Below, piece after piece: positions 17,837-26,714 of a stretch of 64,000 bases of DNA. This DNA is from JAAXPZ01 sp965215705 (GTDB lineage Bacteria; Campylobacterota; Campylobacteria; Campylobacterales; Sulfurovaceae): positions 1,116,001-1,180,000 of the forward strand of contig CBDCEE010000003.1 of assembly GCA_965215705.1 (NCBI GenBank), in the 5' to 3' direction. The notes beneath the pieces are model-generated. The model worked only from the letters and a program-made list of their open reading frames with translations, was not told the origin of the DNA and searched no databases. Each line of letters opens with the position of its first letter. Positions within the stretch are counted from its first letter, which is position 1. The position numbers were made by a program, and so were the translations under genes.

Positions 17837-18697
17837 ATGAAGTCATTTTTTCTCCTTTTGATCCCTTTTGTACTCTTCTCCTTGAGTGGCTGTGCTCCAA
17901 AATATGATTATACGGTTCATAAACCCAAAGTAAAATATAAAAAACCCTCCAAAGATGCCCTTGCACGTACCCTCAAAGAGAAACTAGGTACGGACTATGT
18001 CTGGGCAGAAGAGGGGCCTAAGTCCTTTGACTGTTCTGGATTGACCTATTATAGCTATGGACGGATGAATATGACTATCCCCCGTGTGGCCAGAGAACAG
18101 GCAAAAGTAGGTCAAAAAGTGCCTGTAGATGCGTTGCAGTACGGTGATCTGGTCTTTTTCAACACCACCAAACGAAGAAGCAGAAAAGTCACCCATGTGG
18201 GTATCTATATCGGCGATGGCAAGTTCCAGCATGCCAGTAGCAGTACCGAGGGGGTCATCATCTCAGACCTCAACAACAGCTATTACAAGCCCCGTGTGGT
18301 CGTATGCAGACGTTATCTTCCCAGTGATAAGATCACAGCACCAACAACCATACCGACAACCCCACTCAACAGCTACATGCTTGCGCAGTCAGAGACCAAG
18401 ACCACGGTCACTCCTCTGGATATCCAAGAGCATACGATACAGCAGGCAGTTACCAGTACTCCACAGAGTACAGCAGCCAGTGGCAAACACTATATCCAGG
18501 TCGGGACCTTTGCCAATGAGCCCTCAAGTGGACTTTTCCAACAGATCAAAAGCAATGGCTACCAGTATAAGATCCTACAGGCCTCCAGCATGAAAAAGGT
18601 ACTTATCGGCCCCTACCAAACCAAAGCACAGGCACTCAAATACCTGGATGAAGTACGCGCTACGATACTGCCTGATGCCTTTACGGTAAAGATCTAG
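17837..18697 (+). CDS. NlpC/P60 peptidoglycan endopeptidase lipoprotein with SPOR domain
   Basis: The N-terminus is a lipoprotein signal with lipobox LSGC (C19). An NlpC/P60 domain (about 40-155) cuts stem peptides: the catalytic cysteine is C66 in SFDCSGLTYY, with H120 (VTHVGIYIGDG) and H132 (QHAS) as the other active-site residues. After a Thr-rich linker, a SPOR domain (about 220-286; starts HYIQVGTFANEP) should direct it to septal glycan. This pairing suggests daughter-cell separation. A ribosome-binding site (AGAGGAG) precedes the ATG. It is convergent with the TPR-CHAT gene. Confidence 0.92.
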   Translation: MKSFFLLLIPFVLFSLSGCAPKYDYTVHKPKVKYKKPSKDALARTLKEKLGTDYVWAEEGPKSFDCSGLTYYSYGRMNMTIPRVAREQAKVGQKVPVDALQYGDLVFFNTTKRRSRKVTHVGIYIGDGKFQHASSSTEGVIISDLNNSYYKPRVVVCRRYLPSDKITAPTTIPTTPLNSYMLAQSETKTTVTPLDIQEHTIQQAVTSTPQSTAASGKHYIQVGTFANEPSSGLFQQIKSNGYQYKILQASSMKKVLIGPYQTKAQALKYLDEVRATILPDAFTVKI

Positions 18698-18703
18698 CCT
18701 TGA

Positions 18704-21547
18704 TCAGGATCCATTGATCACAAAAGGCGCCCAGACTGAAATCGGCAACTCCATTTTGATCATCTTCTGTTTCACCGCCTGTAACGCCGCTGTATAGGAT
18801 ATACCCTCTGCTACCTTCTGATAGAAAAGCTCCATAAAAAGATTGCTTCCTTTCACAGATACAGGCCATAGCGTCACGATCACCGCTTGCGATCCCGCTT
18901 CTATAAATGCCTGGCTAAGACCACTGATACTCTCGGTTGCGTCTTCATCTGTCACCCCCGTCTCACAAGCAGAGAGCACTACCAGCTCTGTCTCTTCCAG
19001 ATCCAATCCTGAGAGTTTCAGTGCCGTAACGAGACCCTCGCTGTCTCTACTGACAAGCGCGTGATTGGCTCCGGACAATGCCAAGGCTGACTTGAGCATG
19101 GGGTTGGGTTCATCACTTTCAAGGAAGTACCCATGTGTAGAGATATGCAGGATCTTGGGGCTCTTCAGTGCAAAGAGATTCTTTTCTGTCGCTTCTCTAC
19201 CTAGATATACCTGTGTCTGCTGAGGCTTCATAGATTGAAGGATCAGCATCACCTCTTCCATAGTACCGGGAAGATAAGAGAAAGCTTCTTTATAAGAAGC
19301 ATTTTTTTGTACTGAGGAGCTGTTGGTATCACCGTACTGCATATTATAATCAGGGTTGGCAAAAATAGCCATTTTCCCCTGCTTACCCTTATGCTGATCC
19401 TTACCAAAACTGACCAATGCTTTACCATTGGGGACATAACGTATCTTTTTTGTCTCGATCAGATAGGCCCCTTTTTTGGCATCATAGAGTGCTTCAAAAG
19501 GAAAGAGATTCAAAAGTCCATCCGGTGAAATGATCAAAGTGCTTTTATCTCTAAAAGGCTTCTTCTCCAAGATATCTGCCAGCAACAGTCTATAGAGCCG
19601 CTTTGCCCTCTTCTGCGTTACCTTGCTAGTCTCTGTCATCTCTTTTCTAAATGCATGAATCTCAGACTCGATCTGGGTTGTTATTTTCGCTCCTATCAGA
19701 TGCATATCCAAAAAACCCTCTGCACTTAGTGCAAAGACAAAATAGTTCTCTGCGATTTTGGCAAAGTCGATATAGAGCTCCTCTTTTTTCAAGCTCTTAA
19801 CCATTTCTACATCTGTGATGCTATGACGCTTCTGCAGTACTGCGATCTTTTTGACCTCTGCTGCCAGCTCTTTAGTAATGGATACACTCTCTGCCTGTAG
19901 CTGTAGTATCTTTCTTGACTCCTGTTTCTCTTTGGCATGATACAGTCTGGCAAGCTCCCGCTTCATCTCCATCAGTCTACGGATCTTTTGTTTGATCTGG
20001 GGATCTGTCGTGTTACGGTACGCAATAGCAAAACTGTTTTCACTCTCAAACAGCGAGCCTTTATAATGTACCCAGTCTATCATGGTATCCACCAGCATCT
20101 TGAGTGATTGTCGTGCACGATAGGTACTCATCATAAGCAGCGCCATATGGCGTTGGTGTGTTTTGATATACTGCTCTTTGTCCTTTGCATTCAACTGCTG
20201 AAACTCCACACTACGCTGTGCAAGGAAAAGGTCAAATGCTTTTTTGGCAAAGTGATACGATTTCTTAAATTTTCCCTGACCAAAATAGCCCCAACCCAAT
20301 GTCTGATAGCTCTCTGCCATACCGATACTAAGCGGGGCATACTGCTCTTGCAGTGCCACCGCCTGCTTCGCATAAGCCAAGGCATCATCTGCTTTGTGCC
20401 ACTGTAGATATACCTCAGCCAGGCTGCTATAGCTCTGTATGATCCCTAAGATATTTTGCGGTTTCTCCTGTCGTCTCAGCTTTAGGGCACGCTTCATGTA
20501 GGTAATGGCTTTGGCATACTCTTTTTTCTCCAAATAGTGTCCACCCATATTGTGATAACTATATGCCTTTGTCATCAAGTCTCCTCCGCTCGCAGAGAGG
20601 GCTATCGCCTTTTGATGGTATCGTTGTGCTTCTTTATACTGCTTGAGCTCTTCGTACGCACGTGCCATCGAACTATAGAGCTGTGACAAATAGTTTTTCT
20701 CCTGCTCAGGATGCTGTTTACGTATCGAAAGTGCCTGCTGGAAGTAGATAAGTGCCTTTTCACTGTTGCCTATGATCATATAGGATATCCCAAGGTCATT
20801 ATAGCTATCAGAGAGCCGCAGATCCGTAGGAGAGAGAATCTCTTGCCTCATCTCCAACGCTTTTCGCTTGTAATGCAGTGCTTCATCGTAACGTGACAGG
20901 TTATTGTAGGCAACGCCTAGATTGGCATACAGTGCTGCGATATTCAGTCCTACTTCACCAAAACTCTCCTTGTACAGAGGGAGAAGCTTTTGATAGGCAT
21001 CGACCATCTTCTGGTAGGCACCCACTGCCGTATGCTTGGCAACCTCTGCATTGAGTGTCCGAATCTCTGGTTTATTCTGCTCCACTATAGCTGCAATCTT
21101 ACGCCATAGTGCCCACCCTTGCTGCAATTGCTGTGCTTTTTCAGGATAGATCTTGTGTAGGAGGGCATAGTCCTCTTGCATGGCTACATCTGCCTCCCTC
21201 AAGGCCGCTACACTCAAAAAACTACGATAGTAACGACCCGCTTCTGAAAGGTTTCCATCCAGAACAAAACTATGTGCGACATTGGCATAGTTTCCATCTG
21301 AAAAAGAGATCTTCCCTGCTATCACCTCTCGGTTATACTGCTGTTTCCCTGCCAAGAGATAGTACCATGATGCACTGCTGTACTGTGCTGATCTCTCTGC
21401 TTCTTGTGCCACATCCAGACAGGACTCTCTCGGCTCTGACTGTGTTGGATGCACTTTGGCAAGAGAAGCCTCACATGCTGAGATATTCGCTTGAAGTACC
21501 TGTAGCACTCCCAACATTAACACTATCATTCTGATGATTTTCAGCAT
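18704..21547 (-). CDS. Exported TPR-CHAT caspase-like protein
   Basis: The start at 21547 is chosen because an AGGAGG sits 6 bases upstream and the protein then opens with a signal peptide (MLKIIRMIVLMLGVLQ); a longer frame reaches 21583 into ruvX. The 947-residue protein has a series of tetratricopeptide repeats (about residues 180-450, with units such as YNNLSRYDEALHYKRKAL), a coiled-coil region, and a C-terminal CHAT domain (about 640-947). CHAT domains are caspase-like cysteine proteases; the catalytic pair is visible as H805 in HISTHGYF and C861 in LSACETG. Its substrate is unknown; other CHAT proteins cut partners in cell-death or defence pathways, but an exported one may act in the envelope. 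No gasdermin-like partner is seen nearby. Confidence 0.9.
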   Translation of the reverse strand: MLKIIRMIVLMLGVLQVLQANISACEASLAKVHPTQSEPRESCLDVAQEAERSAQYSSASWYYLLAGKQQYNREVIAGKISFSDGNYANVAHSFVLDGNLSEAGRYYRSFLSVAALREADVAMQEDYALLHKIYPEKAQQLQQGWALWRKIAAIVEQNKPEIRTLNAEVAKHTAVGAYQKMVDAYQKLLPLYKESFGEVGLNIAALYANLGVAYNNLSRYDEALHYKRKALEMRQEILSPTDLRLSDSYNDLGISYMIIGNSEKALIYFQQALSIRKQHPEQEKNYLSQLYSSMARAYEELKQYKEAQRYHQKAIALSASGGDLMTKAYSYHNMGGHYLEKKEYAKAITYMKRALKLRRQEKPQNILGIIQSYSSLAEVYLQWHKADDALAYAKQAVALQEQYAPLSIGMAESYQTLGWGYFGQGKFKKSYHFAKKAFDLFLAQRSVEFQQLNAKDKEQYIKTHQRHMALLMMSTYRARQSLKMLVDTMIDWVHYKGSLFESENSFAIAYRNTTDPQIKQKIRRLMEMKRELARLYHAKEKQESRKILQLQAESVSITKELAAEVKKIAVLQKRHSITDVEMVKSLKKEELYIDFAKIAENYFVFALSAEGFLDMHLIGAKITTQIESEIHAFRKEMTETSKVTQKRAKRLYRLLLADILEKKPFRDKSTLIISPDGLLNLFPFEALYDAKKGAYLIETKKIRYVPNGKALVSFGKDQHKGKQGKMAIFANPDYNMQYGDTNSSSVQKNASYKEAFSYLPGTMEEVMLILQSMKPQQTQVYLGREATEKNLFALKSPKILHISTHGYFLESDEPNPMLKSALALSGANHALVSRDSEGLVTALKLSGLDLEETELVVLSACETGVTDEDATESISGLSQAFIEAGSQAVIVTLWPVSVKGSNLFMELFYQKVAEGISYTAALQAVKQKMIKMELPISVWAPFVINGS

Positions 21548-21561
21548 CATTCCCCTCCTGT

Positions 21562-21960
21562 TCACGACATCGTGGAAAGCCACCGCTCCAGTATGATCTT
21601 GGCTGCGATGGAGTCGATCCTCCCGTCTCGTTTCTGCTTGACCACACCCACCATCTGCTCTTTGGCCTCACTACTGCTGCCTTGTTCGTCTTGATAATGC
21701 ACGACTATAGATTCGGGGAGTGCCAACAGTGAAACAAAGTGTGTGATACGCCGCTCCATCTCCTCTTCACTGCTTCCACCTTTGGGAAGTCCTACTATCA
21801 GCGTATCAATCTCCCATGTCTCTAGAACGTTTTGTACTTCTCTGGCTGCCTGATTGCGGTTTTTTCGCAAGATCGCCTCCTGAGGCAGGACAATAGAGCT
21901 ATCCAGACAGATCGCTACGCCGATACGCTTGAGTCCTACATCAATAGAGGCTATCTTCAC
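21562..21960 (-). CDS. ruvX: RuvX/YqgF Holliday-junction-resolvase-fold protein
   Basis: The 132-residue protein has the RNase H-like fold marks IASIDVGLKRIGVAICLD at the N-terminus, LIVGLPKGG in the middle and a DSIAAKIILERWL tail. Family members act in 16S rRNA 5'-end maturation and/or recombination. It follows nagZ with a 1-base gap and precedes the CHAT gene. In other Campylobacterota ruvX is often next to dprA; here dprA lies 2.8 kb away beyond nagZ and the thioredoxin genes. Confidence 0.92.
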   Translation of the reverse strand: MKIASIDVGLKRIGVAICLDSSIVLPQEAILRKNRNQAAREVQNVLETWEIDTLIVGLPKGGSSEEEMERRITHFVSLLALPESIVVHYQDEQGSSSEAKEQMVGVVKQKRDGRIDSIAAKIILERWLSTMS

Positions 21961-21961
21961 C

Positions 21962-23056
21962 CTAATGCCCCAATCCTATCTTTGCTCTCATTGTATTTAT
22001 ACGACGGTTGGCACGATCGATCGATGCAGTTTTGATCTCCCCTTTGGACAAAAGGCCCTTGGTGATAGAGATCAGTTTTTCGATAGTCACTTCATGTTTG
22101 GGGTCAAGTTGATTACCAAAAAGCAAGATGTCTACTCCTGCATTGATCGCCAGCTTGATCGTATGTTTCAGAGAGTAGTGCTTGCTGATCGCATACATCT
22201 GGAGATCATCTGTGATCACCACCCCTCTATAGCCCAGTTTCCCACGTAAAAGTCCCTGTATGGTCTTGTAAGAGAGCGACGCTGGATATCTGCTATCGAT
22301 ACGCCGATTAAAGACATGTGCAACCATCACAGAATCTGCTTTGCCAGAGTCGATCACCTGCTTGAACGGTAGCAACTCTTTGTTGCTCCAGGTTTTGCTC
22401 ACATCTACAAAGCCTTTGTGGGTATCACCGAGACTTGAACCATGCCCAGGAAAATGCTTGAGTGAGGTCAGTATCTTCTGATGATGCATAGCATTGATAA
22501 ATATCTTGTCAAACATTGCTACCCTGTCACCTCTGGAACCATAACTCCGACCCAGCCGATAGATCACTCTGTTTCTTTTGTTGACTGCCATATCTGCTAC
22601 AGGGGCAAGATTATAGTTGATACCTACACGGTGCAGCTCTTGTGCCATTTTGGTATAGCTTCTTTTCGCCACATCCATCGTCCCTGCACCCAATACCGAA
22701 GCCTTGGGGTATCTTCCATAAAAGCCATCTTTGGCTCTCAATCTCTGTACCTTTCCTCCCTCTTGATCTACGGCGATCAGAGGCGTATGTACACAGCTGC
22801 TACCCAACGATTGTGTCAGTCTCTTCAGTTGAGAGGGCGTGCTGATATTTTTTGCTTTGCTATGTCGTGTAGGGTGCCGCTCAAAGAGCAACACACCACC
22901 CAAGCCTCGCCTGCAGATATCTTGGATGATCTTCGCGTTTTTGGATACTTTGGTTCCATAAAATCCGACGATGTACATATTGGCGATCTTCTGATCCAGT
23001 GTTTTTGCATAGGCACTCCCAAAAAGCAGTGCTATGACGATAAATAGATTTTTCAT
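21962..23056 (-). CDS. nagZ: Exported glycoside hydrolase family 3 N-acetylglucosaminidase
   Basis: NagZ-type enzymes release N-acetylglucosamine from muropeptides. The protein has a signal peptide (MKNLFIVIALLFGSAYA), the family motif KHFPGHGSSLGDTHKG with the catalytic-loop histidine, the VDQEGGKVQRL substrate segment, and ITDDLQM carrying the catalytic aspartate. The 364-residue single-domain form is typical of NagZ, but E. coli NagZ is cytoplasmic and this one appears periplasmic. A TATAAT (23063-23068, minus strand) lies only 6 bases upstream of the ATG, so the transcript may be leaderless or another promoter is used. Confidence 0.88.
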   Translation of the reverse strand: MKNLFIVIALLFGSAYAKTLDQKIANMYIVGFYGTKVSKNAKIIQDICRRGLGGVLLFERHPTRHSKAKNISTPSQLKRLTQSLGSSCVHTPLIAVDQEGGKVQRLRAKDGFYGRYPKASVLGAGTMDVAKRSYTKMAQELHRVGINYNLAPVADMAVNKRNRVIYRLGRSYGSRGDRVAMFDKIFINAMHHQKILTSLKHFPGHGSSLGDTHKGFVDVSKTWSNKELLPFKQVIDSGKADSVMVAHVFNRRIDSRYPASLSYKTIQGLLRGKLGYRGVVITDDLQMYAISKHYSLKHTIKLAINAGVDILLFGNQLDPKHEVTIEKLISITKGLLSKGEIKTASIDRANRRINTMRAKIGLGH

Positions 23057-23097
23057 ACTGACATTATACCTATTAACATTGAGTTTATCATCTATGG

Positions 23098-23103
23098 TAT
23101 AAT
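23098..23103 (+). promoter_or_regulatory. Probable -10 element of the thioredoxin-fold genes
   Basis: TATAAT lies 27 bases upstream of the ATG at 23130 and an AAGGAA ribosome-binding site lies between them. It would drive both thioredoxin-fold genes, which are 9 bases apart. Confidence 0.5.
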
Positions 23104-23129
23104 TTCGAAATCTTAACTAAGGAATTTTT

Positions 23130-23843
23130 ATGAAATGGATCCAGTTGATCATTGCCTCACTACTCATCGTATCACTCAGTCATGCAGAGGCTCCCAAGAA
23201 ACTCTTAACGCCTGAAAGAACCAAAAGTAGCAAACACAAAAAAGCAAAGGTTCCTGCATGGATGAAGCAGGATACATTTACACTCTCCACCATAGAGGGG
23301 AAAGTACTACATCTCCTCTCTACAAAGCAGGGATTTACCTTTGACAATAGTAAAGAGAAGCTTACCTTACTGGTGGTATGGACCACAGAGTGTAAAAGCT
23401 GTGGGAAATGGCTCGAAGAGCTCAATGCACTACAGGAAACCTTTCCAGGAAAGATCAACATCGTAGGTCTTGAGATCGGAAATACACAGAAAAAAGCATT
23501 GGAAAAGCTGGTCAAAGCCCATAAAGCCAATGACAAAGCTATAGAGAAGATCATCGATAAAAACCACACCAAGCTCAAAGCCTATGCCAAGAAACATCAT
23601 CTCACTTTCCCCATTATCTCTGTGCTTTCCAACCAGGGCAACCTTGCATTTACCATGCAAACCCTCTATAAATATGAATTTAATAAGCCTCGAGGAAAAA
23701 GCAAAAGAGGAGGAGCACTTCCCTTCACCATCGTATTTGGATACCAAGGTCAAACAGCAGGTATCACTGCAGGTACCTCAGAGAAAGAGGCCTACAAAGC
23801 CTATATAGGAAAACTGATCAAGCATTACGAAAAGAAAAAATAA
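23130..23843 (+). CDS. Exported thioredoxin-fold protein (CKSC)
   Basis: The 237-residue protein starts with a signal peptide (MKWIQLIIASLLIVSLSHA) and has a TlpA/thioredoxin-like domain whose active site reads TTECKSCGKWLEEL (CxxC near residue 91). The domain is interrupted by a lysine-rich helical insertion (about 125-150). Such periplasmic proteins reduce or isomerise disulfides or serve cytochrome c maturation. It is the first of two adjacent thioredoxin-fold genes, and a third paralogue lies beyond the transposon at 48348, so all three would be close neighbours in the uninterrupted chromosome. Confidence 0.82.
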   Translation: MKWIQLIIASLLIVSLSHAEAPKKLLTPERTKSSKHKKAKVPAWMKQDTFTLSTIEGKVLHLLSTKQGFTFDNSKEKLTLLVVWTTECKSCGKWLEELNALQETFPGKINIVGLEIGNTQKKALEKLVKAHKANDKAIEKIIDKNHTKLKAYAKKHHLTFPIISVLSNQGNLAFTMQTLYKYEFNKPRGKSKRGGALPFTIVFGYQGQTAGITAGTSEKEAYKAYIGKLIKHYEKKK

Positions 23844-23852
23844 GGACACTTT

Positions 23853-24389
23853 ATGAAGAAACTATATACTTTTATCACTGCTACTCTACTCTCTATCGGT
23901 CTCTTACATGCAGCAGCAGACAGCAGCATCCTCCTCAAGACTATCGAAGGGAAGGAGATCCACGTCGTAGGCACAGACAAGGGCTTTACAATACCAGAAT
24001 ACAAAGGTAAGATCCTGTTCGTAGAGTTCTGGGGAACCCATTGTCCTCCTTGCCTTATGTCCATCCCTCACTATATAGAGCTTCAGAAAAAATACAAAAA
24101 TGAAATGGCGATGCTTGCAGTGGAGGTACAAGACACCTCCAAAGAGAAGCTCAAAGCTTTTGCCAAATCCAAAGGAATGAATTATGATGTGGTCGCCTAT
24201 AAAGATGGCTATAGTTTTGTCCAGTATATCACCCAACGTGCAGGCTGGACAGGTTCTATCCCACTGTTACTGATCTTGGATCAGGAGGGTGTGGTACAGA
24301 TCGTACAGCCCGGTCTCATCCCTCAGGAAAACCTGGAGAAAGTGATCCAGGGTATGCTCAATAAAAAAACAGAAAAGAAGAAAAAGTAA
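23853..24389 (+). CDS. TlpA-like periplasmic thioredoxin (CPPC)
   Basis: The 178-residue protein has a signal peptide (MKKLYTFITATLLSIGLLHA) and one TlpA-like domain with the active site FWGTHCPPCLMSIPHY and the cis-proline region GSIPLLLILD. It is closely similar to the 48348 gene product, which shares FVEFWGT/FIEFWGT, SIPHY/SIPHH and the ITQRAGW/IGQRAGW segment. It starts 9 bases after the preceding gene and is probably cotranscribed. The C-terminus is lysine-rich. Confidence 0.88.
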   Translation: MKKLYTFITATLLSIGLLHAAADSSILLKTIEGKEIHVVGTDKGFTIPEYKGKILFVEFWGTHCPPCLMSIPHYIELQKKYKNEMAMLAVEVQDTSKEKLKAFAKSKGMNYDVVAYKDGYSFVQYITQRAGWTGSIPLLLILDQEGVVQIVQPGLIPQENLEKVIQGMLNKKTEKKKK

Positions 24390-24497
24390 GGTTCAGCACC
24401 ATCTATCGCTCGGTAATACTTAGCTAATGCTCCGGTAATACTATCCTCCTATAATAGCAGAGAGTTTCATACTCCATCTAACCACAAGGAGGATCAG

Positions 24498-24665
24498 ATG
24501 AACATACTAAAAGCAACCTCATGGGCGATCATGTTGACTGCACTTTTGACATTGACCGCCTGCAATACCAAAACAGGTAAGAGCAGTGGCAGTGATGCCT
24601 CAGCAGGACAACAAGCAAGCCAAAGCGGTACTGCTGCTACCCCTGCAGAATCACCACAGAAGTAG
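24498..24665 (+). CDS. Small lipoprotein, 55 residues
   Basis: A strong AAGGAGG ribosome-binding site precedes the ATG by 8 bases. The translated product has a lipoprotein signal (MNILKATSWAIMLTALL then TLTAC, lipobox cysteine at residue 21), and the mature part is a short Ser/Gly/Gln/Ala-rich tail with no fold. It resembles the small entericidin-like or spacer lipoproteins annotated in many proteobacteria; no function can be given. Confidence 0.75.
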   Translation: MNILKATSWAIMLTALLTLTACNTKTGKSSGSDASAGQQASQSGTAATPAESPQK

Positions 24666-24674
24666 ATTCTACAT

Positions 24675-24703
24675 AGTACTCTCTCTATTTTTTAGAGAGT
24701 ACT
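24675..24703. terminator. Hairpin between convergent genes
   Basis: AGTACTCTCT (24675-24684) and AGAGAGTACT (24694-24703) form a perfect 10-bp stem around a T-rich 9-base loop, between the small lipoprotein gene and the 3' end of dprA. It probably ends transcription from both sides, although no T-run follows the stem. Confidence 0.55.
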
Positions 24704-24736
24704 CCCTATCCATACCCATAGTGATATACTCTCTTT

Positions 24737-25345
24737 TTAACTGAGTACGACCACTCCATTTTCTATCATAATACTCCCTTCCAGTTCTGCTTCATAGACA
24801 CGATCTCCAAAACGCTCGATCGTATTGTCCAGTGTCGGACGGGATTGACAGAAGTAGTAGAACTCATCTTTACAGATATTTGAAGAGCTAGCCACGCCAA
24901 ACAATGAGACAAAATCCTCTACCGCATAGATCGGCTTGGCAAGCCCCTCTCTCAGCAGACTATTGGTACCCATACTCTCTCCTATAGGATGTACCAAGGC
25001 ATAGATCTCCTTCCCCATCTCCAGAGCATACTCTACCGAACGCATCGAACCACTACCCTCATCTGCCTCTGTCACTACCAGCACATCTCCCAATGCCACC
25101 ACGATCTCGTTACGCAGTACAAAGCTCCATGCCGTCGCCCGAAAACCATCCTCAAACTGGCTCAGTGTCAAGCCCTGCTGTTCTATCTCTGTAATAAGTG
25201 CTCTGTTGACCGCAGGATAGCGGACATCTATCCCAGAGGGCAATACGGCGATGGTGTTGGCTGCTCCTGCCCCCAGATGTGCGATCGCATCTACCCCCAT
25301 GGCTACCCCACTGACTACCACTACCCCTCTCTTCATCAACGCCTT
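24737..25345 (-). pseudogene. dprA: dprA, 3' part cut off by the Tn7-like element
   Basis: DprA protects incoming single-stranded DNA and loads RecA on it during natural transformation. This fragment encodes the larger part of the Rossmann-like domain (GVVVVSGVAMGVDAIAHLGAG, split from its start; LPSGIDVRYP; TAWSFVLRNEIVVALGD; GSGSMRSVEYAL) and a C-terminal DML1/winged-helix-like tail. The reading frame is open into the transposon end (an apparent start at 25357 lies inside the element), but the N-terminal 62 codons are 22.7 kb away at 48039-48226. Joining 48226-48039 to 25340-24737 restores an unbroken 264-codon frame, so the insertion is clean and probably recent. Confidence 0.93.
25341..25345. 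repeat. Target-site duplication, left copy (GCCTT)
   Basis: GCCTT here is repeated at 48039-48043, directly outside the two TGTCA/TGACA ends. Five bases is the duplication length made by Tn7-family transposases. Confidence 0.9.
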
Positions 25346-25352
25346 TGTCAGA

Positions 25353-25475
25353 TACAAGAATTTATAGGACTAAAGATAGCTTGTTTACGCATGTTAGCTT
25401 CATAATGCTACAAGAATAAATAGAATTATAAATATTAATAAAAGGAAATAAATTGATTAATACAATAATTTATAA
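25353..25475 (+). repeat. Left-end TnsB-like binding sites L1-L3
   Basis: Three copies fit the consensus TAYAABAATWWATRG: TACAAGAATTTATAG at 25353-25367, TACAAGAATAAATAG at 25409-25423 and TACAATAATTTATAA (one mismatch, last base) at 25461-25475. Their starts are 56 and 52 bases apart, resembling the well-spaced sites of the Tn7 left end, although here they lie next to tnsA. The consensus is derived from this sequence only. Confidence 0.7.
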
Positions 25476-25558
25476 TAATATACGTATTTATATTATTATG
25501 TATACTATATTGTTTTTACAATATAATATCTGTATGAGTGTACGAAAAATTAAAAAAA

Positions 25559-26714
25559 CCCGAATTTAAATCCAAAGTGCAATTTTTAAAAGACAATTTG
25601 AAAAAAGAGTTTTTGAGAGTTGTTTCTTTTGGATTTGAAGAGGTTAGATGCTAAAATAACTTCCAAATCTGACCAAAGATAAAGGAAGTGATATGTCATA
25701 TACGCATCTAACCCTAGGAGAAAGATACCATATTCAAGCTTATATAAGCAGAGGATATAGCAATAAAGAGATAGCCAAACAGCTAGGAGTGCATCCCTCG
25801 ACCATCAGCCGAGAGATACGAAGAAACAAAGGGGATATTGCTGGAACCTATTTTGGATATGGAGCCCATGATAAATATAAAAAGAGGCAACAAGACCATG
25901 CCAGAAAAGCCAATCTAAAACTCACAGATTCTACTATAAAGCTTATCAAAAAGTATCTCAAAAAAGAGTACTCACCCGAACAGATCTCCGCCACACTGTC
26001 TATCAAACACTCCATAACCATATCCCATGTCACCATCTACACATTCATCCATGAAGATAGGCTGCATAATGGTACACTCCATACAAAGCTCAGACACAAA
26101 GGAAAACGAAGAGCCAAGTATGGTAAAGGACGAAAGAACCGTATCCCTAATAGAGTCTCTATTGAACAAAGACCTACTATCGTAGATGATAAAATAAGAG
26201 TAGGAGACTTTGAAGCAGATACCATCATTGGCAAAGGCAGACAAGGAGCAATCGTTACTATAGTAGAGCGAAAGTCCATGTATGTAAAACTCTCACTGCC
26301 TGTAAGAAAGAAAGCCCTTATCGTAGCCAATGAGATGATACGACTACTGGGAAGATACAAGAAACATGTGCACACCATTACCACAGATAACGGTTTGGAG
26401 TTCGCCAAACATCAAACCATTGCAAAAAAACTTAAATGTGATTACTATTTCTGTCATCCTTATAGCTCTTGGGAGAGAGGACTCAATGAGAATATCAATG
26501 GACTCATCCGTCAATATATCCCAAAAGGCAGTAGCTTTGAACATCTCACGGCTAAAGATATTAAAAGGATTGAGAACAGACTTAACCATAGACCTAGAAA
26601 ATCTCTAGGATGGAGAACACCTTATGAGGTATTTCATGAAAATTTAAAGGCTTCATAGGAAAATTTGGATAGAATTTTTTAGAGGTGAAATTGCACTTTG
26701 GATTTAAATTCAGG
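25559..26714 (+). mobile_element. IS30-family insertion sequence, 1,156 bp
   Basis: The terminal inverted repeats are 27 bp with one mismatch: they begin CCCGAATTTAAATCC on the left (25559) and CCTGAATTTAAATCC on the right (reverse strand from 26714), both continuing AAAGTGCAATTT. A 3-bp AAA duplication lies at 25556-25558 and 26715-26717. Removing the IS and one AAA restores the tnsA frame. It contains a single transposase gene. Confidence 0.88.
25693..26658 (+). CDS. IS30-family transposase
   Basis: The 321-residue protein has an N-terminal helix-turn-helix (LTLGERYHIQAYISRG; KEIAKQLGVHPSTISREIRRN) typical of IS30 transposases, and a DDE catalytic core with DFEADTIIG, TITTDNGLEFA and the final glutamate in the SSWERGLNENINGLIRQY region. 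An AAGGAAG ribosome-binding site precedes the ATG. It looks intact and may still be active; it is responsible for the break in tnsA. Confidence 0.93.
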   Translation: MSYTHLTLGERYHIQAYISRGYSNKEIAKQLGVHPSTISREIRRNKGDIAGTYFGYGAHDKYKKRQQDHARKANLKLTDSTIKLIKKYLKKEYSPEQISATLSIKHSITISHVTIYTFIHEDRLHNGTLHTKLRHKGKRRAKYGKGRKNRIPNRVSIEQRPTIVDDKIRVGDFEADTIIGKGRQGAIVTIVERKSMYVKLSLPVRKKALIVANEMIRLLGRYKKHVHTITTDNGLEFAKHQTIAKKLKCDYYFCHPYSSWERGLNENINGLIRQYIPKGSSFEHLTAKDIKRIENRLNHRPRKSLGWRTPYEVFHENLKAS

